Made by a program: the position numbers and the translations under genes. A DNA stretch of 64,000 nucleotides, from NCBI GenBank assembly GCA_951640195.1, contig OX621170.1:496001-560000 (forward strand), written 5' to 3'. This stretch comes from Porpolomopsis calyptriformis (taxonomy: Eukaryota; Basidiomycota; Agaricomycetes; Agaricales; Hygrophoraceae). The notes under the pieces were generated by a model. It had not been told where the DNA came from and ran no database searches. It worked only from the letters and a program-made list of their open reading frames with translations. Of this stretch, positions 12,501 through 22,554 are shown piece by piece; the first letter of the stretch is position 1; the number at the start of each line of letters is the position of its first letter.

Positions 12501-14124
12501 GTTCTCTCCAGATGGGATGTGTATCGTGTCTGGATCCAGAGATTATACTGTTCGGCTGTGGGACGCAGTGAGCGGTGCATATCTGAGCACCCTCAAGGGA
12601 CATTCCAACACTGTAAGATCGGTTGCCTTCTCCCCTGGTGGTACGCGTATCGTGTCTGGATCCGACGACCGAACTGTTCGGCTGTGGGATGCAGCGAGCG
12701 GTGCACATCTGAACATCCTCGAGGGACATTCCTCCATTGTGTATTCGGTTGCCTTCTCTCCAGATGGCATGCGTATTGTGTCAGGATCCGACGACAGTAC
12801 TCTTCGGCTGTGGGACGCAGTCAGTGGTGCGCATCTGAACACCCTCGTGGGACATTCCAAATCAGTATATTCTGTCGCGTTCTCTCCAGATGCCACGATT
12901 ATCGTGTCTGGATCCAAGAACACTGTTCGGCTGTGGGATGCGATGAGCGGTGCACATCTGAACACCCTCAAGGGACATTCCTTATGGTTGTATTCGGTTG
13001 CGTTCTCTCCAGATGGCATGCGTATTGTGTCTGGATCCGGCGACAATACCGTTCGGCTGTGGGACGCAGTGAGCGGTGCACATCTGAGCACTCTCAAGGG
13101 ACATTCCTCCTATGTGTATTCGGTCGCGTTCTCTCCAGATGGCATGCGTATTGTGTCTGGATCCGGCGACAGTACCGTTCGGCTGTGGGACGCAGTCAGC
13201 GCTGCGCACCTGAATACCCTTGAGGCAGATTCCTCCCCCATGTCATCCGTCTTGTTCTCCCCTGATGGCAGGCGTATCGTGTCTGGATCCATCGATGGGA
13301 CTGTTCGGCTGTGGGATGCAGTCAGTGGTGCACATCTGAATGCCCTCAAGGGACATTCTTCCTCTGTGTATTCGGTCGGGTTCTCTCCAGATGGCATGCG
13401 TATTGTGTCTGGATCTGGTGATGATACTGTTCGGATGTGGGACGCTGTCAGTGGTGCACATCTGAACACCCTCGTGGGACATTCCAAATCAGTATATTCC
13501 GTCGGGTTCTCTCCAGATGGCATGCGTATTGTGTCTGGATCCGAGGATGATATTGTTCAGCTGTGGGACGCAGTGAGTGGTGCACATCTGAACACCCTCA
13601 AGGGACATTCCAGCCTGGCACTCTCGGTGGCATTCTCCCCCGATGGCACACGTATCGCGTGTGGATCCGACGACGATACTGTTCGGCTGTGGGATGCAGT
13701 GAGCGGTGCACATCTAAGTACCCTCGACGGACATTCCAACTGGGTAGAATCGGTCGGATTCTGCCCTGAAGGCACACGTATCGTGTCTGCATCCCGCCAC
13801 GAAATCATTCTGTGGGACTCAGAGAGCGGAGAACGTCTGGATACTCTCGCAGCAGAGATCGGCTTAGTTGAACCGGTCGTGCAATCTTATAGTTTATGCG
13901 AGAACTCGCTTACCGATCGCTCAAACCCAACCAGTCCGGTGTTTGGTTATGTCGCGGAAGACTGGTGGGTCCATTGCATTGCTGGGAACCGACGGCTTTT
14001 CTGGATTCCGGTCTCCTATAGACCAGAGGCCTTGTCTGTGAATCGCGATCGTGTAGTTTTCTGCACAAGGAATCGTCTCATTATTCTTGAGTTTACATGC
14101 ACGGACTCTTATTTTAATCTTTAG
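9552..14124 (+). CDS. NLR B: MLKL-like N-terminus, coiled coil, NACHT, WD40
   Basis: Eight exons: 9552-9731, 9781-9905, 9956-10094, 10162-10197, 10249-10335, 10400-10427, 10479-12061 and 12112-14124. They give 4191 nt, or 1396 residues, fully in phase. The architecture matches NLR A: MLKL-like helices (VPGLKAGIGGLLLVLDVIK), a short coiled coil of two heptads, NACHT with GSAGTGKTT and VVVLDALDE, twelve WD40 units and the same degenerate tail (GYVAEDWWVHCI). It is 23 residues shorter than NLR A, mainly through loss of 63 bp (three heptads) in exon 5. Part of the NACHT region is identical to A by eye, while the effector and repeat exons differ clearly. The role is inferred as for NLR A. Confidence 0.9.
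10249..10290 (+). repeat. 21-bp heptad repeat (2 units) in NLR B
   Basis: Two 21-bp units encode EHTVRTE and EHAIRTQ. They are homologous to units 1 and 5 of the array at 1971-2075, so three internal units differ between A and B. The 63-bp length difference keeps the frame. Confidence 0.85.
12346..13853 (+). repeat. 12 x 126-bp WD40 array of NLR B
   Basis: Twelve units with the same consensus as in NLR A (unit 5 is 3 bp short). Order-specific features are kept between paralogs: unit 8 begins ADSS instead of GHSS, and unit 12 ends SASRHEIILWDSESG, so the arrays are collinear and were not shuffled wholesale. Differences concentrate at the residues following GHS and in the SGSxDxT turn. Confidence 0.92.
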
Positions 14125-14684
14125 CTTTTTCTTATCTCATCGTCACTCCTTATTACAAGGCATTAACTCTCTACCTCTTGCCTCTGGATGTAACCATTGA
14201 TCAGAATTTTAATTGTGAAGTGAGATTTGGATCAGTCATTGCATTCGGATCCAGAGATTGTGCACTGGGGATAGAGATAAAACCAGTGCGAGACTGATAT
14301 CAATTCTGGATTGGTCAGTTTCAAATGCAGGATGATGATCAGACGGAATATAGTTGGACCGACGATCATCCATCGCGCCTCCAAAGAGGCTGATTTGTCG
14401 TCAGCCGATTGTCACATGTTGAGGTATTTGGATGGAATAGGATCGGAAAGATAGCGACGGTGATGAATGATCAGTACAGTGCAGGGGATGGATCCCCATC
14501 GGAGACCCTGCTGATGAGTCAAACGGAAACAGGCTTCCGTTATTCACTGCCACTCGGTACCCAATATAGTAATCATCCCCGAACTATTTCCTTATTTAGC
14601 AACGTCTTTGTTGTGACACCAGTCACGTGTGAATTCTTCGACTGATTTATTCTTCAAGTTTTTTTTTTCTTTTTCATCAAATCC
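14125..14684. other. Intergenic region, end of duplicated segment
   Basis: About 14125-14470 corresponds to the 3' flank of NLR A (5904-6250). Similarity ends near 14470, marking the end of the roughly 5-kb duplicated unit. 14470-14684 probably contains the 5' UTR and promoter of the next gene; I see no gene in it. Confidence 0.5.
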
Positions 14685-15620
14685 ATGTCCAGTCCGTTCA
14701 TCACCACCGACTCCTTCCCCTCCTCCTCATCCTCATCCTCTTTCTCTTCCTTCCAGCAACCCCCAACGCCGCGAAAACGGACGTCTTCTTTCTCTTTTCC
14801 AAGTTCGTCTTGCCCGGCCTCGCGACCTTTGAAAGCTCCTCGCACCAGCATGGGTTCTCTTCGCCGCACCAGTTCTTACCTCACTCTTGAAGGCTTTCAA
14901 AACGACTTTAAAACTGATGCCTCTACCACTACTACTTCTTCATCCCCCCCCTCTGACAGTTCCCCCATCGTTCCCTATCATCGCACTCTCCGCTATTACA
15001 AAGAGCAGCGCGAGCGTCGGAAGGCTCTTCTCACCCGACACACCGAGCCTGCGGGTCTAACTATCCACACCCAGACCGTCCACACGCTTTCTTCCGAGTC
15101 TGACTCACCCATCCGCGTCCAGCTTCCCAAAGTTCCGTCCGTGCCTTCGATCACAGCCTCTCAAGAGCCGTCACAGTCACAGCCGCCATCCCCATCATCA
15201 TCATCACCAGCGCCACCACCACCACCACCACCACTGCCACAACCATATCCCCACATCCGCACGACTTCGCCGCTTGCGCCGGTGCGCATGGCTCTACCCC
15301 CACGCTCTACTTTCCCACGCTCAAAACCCGAACCGGATTTGTACCGCAAGGCGATTACGACCCGGATGCGATGCTCGCCGGAGGGTCAGAAGATTCTTGT
15401 TATGGGCGCACGATTAGCTGTGTCGATATTGACCGCTACGAGGGAGCTTGAGCGAATTGTTGCTCAGCAGGGTATGAATGGTATGGATGTGGATAAGGAG
15501 GACGTTGCTACGGAATGTACCACCAACGCAAGCGGAGCGGGAAACTCGAGTGCGCCGTTGACGAATTCGTGGGTGATTGTGCCTGGAGAGGATTGGGAGA
15601 TGGTGGATTGCAGTGCCTGA
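14685..15620 (+). CDS. Conserved Ser/Pro-rich protein of unknown function
   Basis: A single exon of 311 residues. The N-terminus is Ser-rich with a basic patch (PTPRKRTSSF, SLRRTSSYLTLEGFQ). A low-complexity Pro/Ser middle follows (PAPPPPPPPLPQ). The C-terminal part, EPDLYRKAITTRMR, SPEGQKILVMGARLA and WVIVPGEDWEMVDCSA, looks like the conserved core. I recognise this arrangement as a lineage-conserved Agaricomycete hypothetical protein. No catalytic motif, signal peptide or membrane segment is visible. A regulatory role would be a guess. Confidence 0.7.
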   Translation: MSSPFITTDSFPSSSSSSSFSSFQQPPTPRKRTSSFSFPSSSCPASRPLKAPRTSMGSLRRTSSYLTLEGFQNDFKTDASTTTTSSSPPSDSSPIVPYHRTLRYYKEQRERRKALLTRHTEPAGLTIHTQTVHTLSSESDSPIRVQLPKVPSVPSITASQEPSQSQPPSPSSSSPAPPPPPPPLPQPYPHIRTTSPLAPVRMALPPRSTFPRSKPEPDLYRKAITTRMRCSPEGQKILVMGARLAVSILTATRELERIVAQQGMNGMDVDKEDVATECTTNASGAGNSSAPLTNSWVIVPGEDWEMVDCSA

Positions 15621-16170
15621 CCGACCGACCGATTTACGACCGATTTACGACGATTTACGACGGGTACATTAATATATTGCAAGCAATCGGACGGGTGGCA
15701 CTTGGACGAGCCTCGACGCCATCGTGTAAACTACATGCCCCAGGATCTTTTTCTTTTTTCTTTTCTGTACGAAAATACTTGTAGGCTGCTTGCTCCCTCT
15801 GTTTCAAATGCTGTAGCCTTATTTCTGCCAACTATAATCACATTTGTTAATTCAGCTTCAACAAAATCCATTGAACACTCTAAATACATCTAAAAGATGA
15901 AGCATGAACTGATCCAGAGAGATAAGGGTGAAGTGTGACTTGATAGTACAGTATACAGTATTCAATGGCTCAATGACATATATAATTCATTGGACTTCTT
16001 GGGCATTTCTGAGAAGACAATGGTACTTGATCTCAATGATACACTTGTTAGTTCATTGGATTGCAAGTAATCCATATAATACATGAGTGGTTCATCGTAC
16101 TCCGGAATACGAAACTCCCACGCTTACATGACCGAAACCTTGACGGTCACGATTTTAATCGGAAATATCT
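15621..16170. other. Intergenic region
   Basis: AT-rich spacer between two + strand genes. Near 15620-15660 there is a short tandem motif (gaccgatttac repeated). No gene-like reading frame with recognisable composition. Confidence 0.5.
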
Positions 16171-18441
16171 ATGGACAATCCACAGCACTATCAACCGCTC
16201 TCTCATGCATTGCACCCCCCTCTCGCAACCAAATCACAACCCAAGTCGGGCTACGGTATGTACGACCCCGCCGACGACCTCCCCTCGTCCTCTGCCCCAC
16301 GCATTCACAACCACCGAGAGGAGGAGGAGGAGGAAGAGGAGGATGATGATGATGACGAAGATGACGACGACGAGGATGATGTCGGTCTCGTCGAGGAACA
16401 GCTCCATGAGAACCCACCCAGTCGGATCCAGATGGGTGGCTCCCGACCCACCACCGAGGACCGCTCAACAACACGGTAAAGTGTGCACCCCTACCCCCGC
16501 ACAGTTATCTCTTGACCTTCTTCCCGTTTTCACAAAGCACCGCGAACGGCACTCTTCGGTCACCTCCACACACATTGGCATCCAAGCCGTCTGAACATGA
16601 ACCGGATTATTCGTCGGGTAAACGTCGTCCGGGGCGTCCGAGAGGCTCGAAAAACCGAAAACCACGCTCGTCTGCGGGCGATGCGTCGCAAAAACCGGTA
16701 TTTTACGCGTACAACCCTACTCAAGGTCAACACCAGCACCAGCACCAGCACCAGCAGCACCAGCAGCAGCATCACCATCAACAGCAGCAACCGCAACAAC
16801 ATCAACAACAGCACCAGCAGCAGCACCATGCCCAACGCACGGGAATAGGAACGGTCCCCCCCGCCGTCCAGAATCCGGACGTGAACGCTCAAAATCAGCA
16901 GTACTACGAATTTCAGTGGAGGGTGTTGAATTTGTGCGCAGAATTTTACGGTGCTGCTGAAGAACTCGTCGTGAGCCGTCCAGCCCCGCTTGAAAAATAA
17001 AGGTTTGTTCTAATCAGCCGGAACGAAAATAACATAAAAATGTACAGAAAGCGACACCGCCACTTGTGCTCGCGCAATGCTATCACGTTGGACCGAGCAG
17101 CAAGGTGGACCCCATTATCATGCTCGGCGAAGCTAAAAGAATTTGTGATACCCTCGTGTGTCCCCTCCCTTCTGTCCGTTTGATTATCACTCAATGCTAC
17201 GATAAGCTTGCCAACCCAGCACGGCTAATCGCAGCACCACCTCCACCTCTCCGGCCTGTATTACCCACCTTTGGCCATCAGCCAACCCCATCAACCTCAA
17301 CCAAACCGTCGGCCCCGACACCACCCTCCTCAAATCCCTCAGCGGTGATCACCAATCCACAGTCGTTTGTCGTACCCCTCAGTTCACAGCAACCTCCTCC
17401 TCCCACCAATCCGAACTTTCCGCCACCCCATTATTATCAGCAGACATCATATCCGACGACACCGTATTACTCGTATCCTGGATATCTCCCACCAGGTGCG
17501 ACGTATTACCCGCCAATGGCGTCACAGGCCCAGCACCAGCCACAGCCGCAACCACCGCAACCACTACCACTACCACCACCACCACCAAAGCAGGCGTTAG
17601 CTGGACCTACACTGGTGACGTTGGGTACGGGAGCGGCGCTGCCTGGTGTGAACCAAGGTTCGTGGTCTGAAGAAGAGACGGGACGACTGAAAAAGTTGGC
17701 GGAGCAGAGTAAAAGTATCGGGAGTTCGGGAGAGATTGAATGGGATTGGGTTGTTCGCCAATGGGGGAGTGGACGGACGAGGTTTGTGTTGATCGTACCC
17801 GCCGTGCGATGTATTTTGAATTGACGGTGAAGGGCAAAAATTTCAGACATCAAATTCTCATTAAAGCGACGTCTTTGGGATTGAAGGAGAGTTCTTCGCG
17901 AGGGGTGAAGCGTCGGAGAGATACGGAAAGTGGGGGGCAGGGTGAGGGTGGAAGTCCGATTCCAGGTCCACGGCCATCATCATCATCAGCGGCAGCAGGG
18001 ACCAGTGCAGGGCCGTTGTCGGGATTGTCGGGGTCTCCATCTATGAGCCACACGACGTCGCCCCCAGCGGCGTCACCGGCGATCCACCAGCAACGAATAC
18101 CTTCGTCTTCGAAGGGGCACTCGAGTACGCCTGGAGTGTCGCCACTGCCGCCACCGCTACCACCATTACCACCCGTGTCTGCGGCGACGACGAGTAATTT
18201 ACCGTGGCCGATGCCGACTGTTGCTGCGAATACGCCGTCGCCTGTTATTGGGAGCGGTAGTGGACTGCCGGGAGGGGAGCCCCAACGGACGAGCTATTAC
18301 CGTGCGCTGTCGAGTCAGAGTGAGAAGGAGATGGGATCGAAGGCAGGGGGGAGACGGAGTGCTGGTGGGGGTGGACCACCGACGTATATCTATCACCAAC
18401 CGAACGGAGGTTCGAGATTAGGGAAGGAGAATGGACGATGA
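16171..18441 (+). CDS. AT-hook and Myb-like nuclear protein
   Basis: Exons 16171-16475, 16538-16970, 17048-17781 and 17847-18441 are in phase and give 688 residues. The N-terminal part is very acidic (a run of Glu/Asp at residues about 50-75). An AT-hook (KRRPGRPRGSKNRKPR) follows, then a His/Gln tract encoded by CAC/CAG/CAA repeats (about 16730-16830), Pro-rich segments, and a Myb/SANT-like domain with GSWSEEETGRLKKLA and IEWDWVVRQWGSGRTRHQI ending in a basic KRRRD. This combination indicates a chromatin or DNA-binding protein conserved in Agaricomycetes. The stretch 17156-17206 (51 nt, GT-AG) may be an additional intron that leaves the frame unchanged, giving 671 residues. Confidence 0.8.
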
Positions 18442-18763
18442 TTTTTTTTTTTCTTTCTGAAATTGTTTTTTTTTTTTTTTTTTTGATATTTTTCTTGGAA
18501 TAAAATAAATTCGATAATAAAATCGTGGGAATTTAATTTTAATTTTGACTTGTTCCGTCGCTTCACTTTGACCTTGACTTGCTTGCTTCACTTGCTTGTC
18601 TTGTCTTCCTCCTCTTCCTCGTCCTCGTCCTCGTCTTCGTCTTCGACCACACCCTCTCAATCCTTTCATTCATCTACTCATTCACATCTTCGTTCATACA
18701 ACATCCTTATCCACATCCACACTGACTTTGTACTCTCCATAACGACTCCTATCGTTTGTTATC
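18442..18763. other. Intergenic region with poly-T and TCC/TCG repeats
   Basis: Long T tracts at about 18447-18485 directly follow the stop codon, then a pyrimidine-rich repeat of tcctc/tcgtc units (about 18605-18645) lies upstream of MEX67. No gene seen; this is probably terminator plus promoter. Confidence 0.5.
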
Positions 18764-21283
18764 ATGTTCTCAAGTCCCACTCCCGCACCTGGCTCTCGTG
18801 CTAATCCCATCATCACCCGTGGTCTCATCTCAGCCGGCCTCATCGACCGCGACACCCTCATGCGCGACGTCTCAGACAGGCCTGGCGGCCGCAAGCCATC
18901 CTCCAAGATCCGTTCTCATCGACCGCGTACCATGGACGTCTACAACTCCAAGGACCCCCGCCATCACCATAACCAGCCTCACCAGCCAGGTCCAAGCCGC
19001 ACTACCACGGTAAATGTCTGATTCTCTTTTTTTCTTTTCTTCTTGATCCCTCCTTCCCCATCCCCCCCTCCTCCCTCCTTAGCACCGGCCGGGCTGCGCT
19101 CTCGGTTGATTGTATTCTTCTCTCGCCTATATGAAAAGCCAAGGAAGCTTACGTTGTTCATTCCCCCCCCATCCCTCTCTCTCTCCTTCCCGAAAAACAA
19201 AATAAAACAAAACAAACGAAAGCTTGCCACTCGCATCTCTCCCTCGCACGACCCCCTCTCTATCCGTGGCGCCGCAAGGCCCACCGTAGTAGGCCGTATC
19301 CGCCGGAATGCACTCTCCATGGGCGCCCCTGGCAGCCGTTCGAACACACCCCCGGTCCCCTTGGCCTCGGTCAAGACCCTGGACATATGGCGGGAGTTTG
19401 TCAAGAGGCGGTGGAACCCAGACACCCGCTTCTTGAATCTCGAGGTACGTCCGTTACACCCACTTGACCACTTTGCATGATGCCACACGTTTGGGACTCT
19501 AGCGAATGATGGATGACGAAACGTTGAGGAAGCATAATATACCGTCGCCGGGTGCACCTGGATCTACCGGTAAAGAGGCATCGGTCATATTCAAGCTCGC
19601 CGCTCAGTTGGATCCTGAGGTGTGTCCTTTCACCTTCATGATTCTCATTTGATAACCTCTTTCAGGTCCAAACGATCTCTCTCGCTAATAACAACTTTGG
19701 CGATGCACATTTGATTGGCACCATCTCTCACTATCTCCCCCGACTCGCGAACCTTTCGCTACAGAATAATAACTTGCGGGCATGGAAGGATATTGACTAT
19801 ATTTCGGGCAGAAGGAACAAACTCACCCACTTGCGAGAATTGATTTTGTTGGGTAATCCGGTCAGAGAGATGGAGTTTCAGAACGGACGGGGTGATAGGT
19901 ACAAGAGGTCGGTTCGCTCTCGGTCTTTTTTTTGATAAAACGAAGAATAACCCTTACTAGCGAGATCGCCCGGAGGTTCACATCGTTGGAGATGCTGGAC
20001 AAAGAGGCTATCGCGAGTATTTCTTTTGACGCTCCCGCAGCCTCGTCGTCAGTACCAGCATCGATGCCCGAGAGACCTACCCCCACGACGTTCCCGTCTG
20101 AAATGAGCCCATCATTCATCACAGGGGTTGAAGGATCGATTGTTAGCAATTTTCTTATGCGGTCAGTTCTGACACCCCGTCCGTTCGCTAATCCCACTTC
20201 TAATATGTTTGTTCAGTTATTTTCCAGCATTTGACTCGCAACGTGCATCACTTCACGATGTTTATGACCCTTCCGCTACGTTCTCGTTCTCGGCTAATAC
20301 TGCCATCCCCGTCCGAGGACGTATTCAGGGTCACCATTCGTCCAAGGAGATGCCCAATCAGCGAAAACTGGAATGGGGTCCATGGCTTACCGGTGGCAAA
20401 GGCGGATCGCGTAATTTGAGCAAGATGAAAGGTGGTGTGGACAAGATGGTGAACAGTTTGCATGTAGGGAGTGTGGCTGTGATAGAGGCGATGATGGATC
20501 TGCCCAGGACGACGCACGAGATTGCTGGGCCCCCTGAACGATTTTGTGTGGATGCCTATCCGGTTCCACAGGGGGATATCATGTCTCTGCTCGTGTGCGT
20601 ACATGGGCAATTTACGGAAGGTAGGGGATGGAATTGCATATTTCAGTTTGAAATTCAGTTTTATCCATTTCTCTAGAACCGTCTCAAGGAATACGATCAT
20701 TTGATCGAACCTTCATTCTCGCGCCCTCACCTCCAGGATCGCGGTCTGTTGTTGTCTTTATCATTGTTTCCATTCATCTTGTTGATGTTTGTCTACAGTG
20801 CGAAAATGAACGGATGGGACGTTGTCATTCTCTCCGATCAATGGAACATCCGAGTCTACTCAAGCCCTGAAGCATGGCGACCGGGACCTATGCTCGTGCA
20901 GGCCGCAGAACAACCCACTTCCGCGCCCATGCCAACGCTAATGCAACCACCTTTGACTATGGCACCTCATGTGCAAGAAGCCCTGGCTTTAATCGTAAGT
21001 CGAGATGAGTTGGGATAGATGGGGTACTCAAGTTTTCCCCCTTGAACTAGCCGGAACCGCAAAGATCGCTCGTGATGCAATTGTGTCAGCGGACTGGGTT
21101 GAATGCGAAATTCTCGGTGGAATGTTTGGCGGGAAACGATTGGAACTTTGAAAGGGCTACTGCCAACTTTGAACAGGTCAAGGTAGCTTTTATTTCTTCC
21201 CACTGATTGCGAAAGACTAGTGGCTGCGGTTTATTGATTTGAATGCGCTGCAGGGGAGCCTTCCTCGGGAAGCCTTCTGGTGA
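18764..21283 (+). CDS. MEX67: mRNA export receptor Mex67/NXF1
   Basis: Ten exons: 18764-19009, 19223-19444, 19503-19619, 19666-19907, 19961-20161, 20217-20620, 20677-20743, 20799-20994, 21051-21182 and 21254-21283. They sum to 618 residues in phase. The N-terminal region is basic; [21 protein letters not shown] precedes leucine-rich repeats ([34 protein letters not shown]). An NTF2-like domain covers [18 protein letters not shown] through [17 protein letters not shown]. The C-terminal TAP-C/UBA-like domain includes [21 protein letters not shown]. The protein forms the export heterodimer with Mtr2/NXT1 and carries mRNPs through nuclear pores. The boundary of the first intron (210 nt) is the least certain. 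Confidence 0.93.
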
Positions 21284-22554
21284 ACACTCCACCACCACCA
21301 CCACCACCACCACCCGTCGGGGAAGTATGTTTTTCAGCCGCAACCGATTTAGAGAAAAGCGTTCCTGGCCTCGATTATTATCATCATCGTCGTTATCCTC
21401 ATTGGCATTAGTGTATTTACCAATAAAGAACAGCTATTTCATTGCCACGTCCGAAAAATCGGAAACTTCCGTTGGTAAAATACATGGTCTGTCGACCCTT
21501 GCAGTGCTGATTGCATCTGCGGGGGACGGTGGGGAGAGGGGAGAGGGGCGAGGTCAGGGATTCAAACCCGTCAGGACGAGGAGTCGAGTGCTCGATGTGA
21601 AACAGGACTTTTTTGGGTGATGAGTTTCAAAACGCACTCCTTCAGTCACTTAGACAAGGGCGCTACAACACGTTCAGAGTGCTCAAACGCCCAGGATTTT
21701 CGACTCTCGGAACAAGTATCCCGACAGGACGTAAATAAGTAAAAAAGGTTTCGCCTGCCTGGGAAGGCCGTGCACGGTACGGGTCAGTCTATACAAGTCG
21801 AGATTGGTCTGGATGATACATATATCAGGTATTTTCAATAGGTGTGTGAGGTGAGGGCCGTGTGCCGGTTGACTGGGGGCTGTGCTTGCGAAGGGAGCGA
21901 GCGTTATGGGCCGTTGGCAGATCTTTTTCAAGTCTTTTTGCCGGAACAGAACAGAACAGAGAGGGTTTACTGATTCACCAGACCCGGTTTGTTTTTTTTC
22001 TATTTTTTTTTTCTGATCGCAGGTTGGATAGGGAGTCGGTGAACATATTTTCAACGTACGTTTCTTCTTAGCATTTTTTTACCCTGAAATTTTTGGAACT
22101 GAACGTTCGAAAGAGAATTGCCATTTAGAATGATAATATTTGCAAAAAAAAAGAAAAATTTGCCCCGGGGAAAAAACACAAAAAAAAAAAAGAGACGGAA
22201 AGAGACGGAAATAACATTGACATACAAATCGATCACCCGGCATGATCGTTCGTATCGCGATCTGGAGCCAAACTCGAAACGAAACAAAAAGACCGACCTT
22301 CTCTCGTAACTGTTTGTCCACCCCCCCCTTCCCCGGGTTCTCCTTCACTCTTTTTATTATTAAATGCCCTTTCGTTCTCCTACCGGGGTGGTCGACATTA
22401 CCCCCCTCTCGCGATCGCTTCCCTTGCCCTTCCCCACCAACCTTACACACAACACTTACCTTCCGGTACCAAACTTATCCCTTCTCCCCTCCTCCCTCCC
22501 TCCCCCCCCCCCTATTAACTAGCGTTGGACCTCGATCTTGAGACCACCTCGTCG
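21284..22554. other. Long intergenic region
   Basis: About 1.3 kb without a supportable gene. It holds a cac trinucleotide run (about 21288-21312) just after the MEX67 stop, A-rich tracts at 22145-22200, and long C runs at 22320-22330 and 22500-22512 just before the next start codon. Reading frames here have no recognisable composition. Confidence 0.5.

Noticed and set aside
14629..15682. A CRISPR array, prophage or insertion sequence anywhere in the window
   Set aside because: The tandem repeats seen are coding (WD40, TPR, heptad) or microsatellites; no spacers, integrases or transposases with terminal repeats are visible, and the genome is eukaryotic.
16318..16380. GAG/GAT run as a possible regulatory repeat
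   Set aside because: It is coding and gives the acidic Glu/Asp tract of the AT-hook protein.
21243..21620. 125-codon + strand frame with His/Thr run
   Set aside because: It starts in the last exon of MEX67 in another frame and follows a cac microsatellite; no conserved motif.
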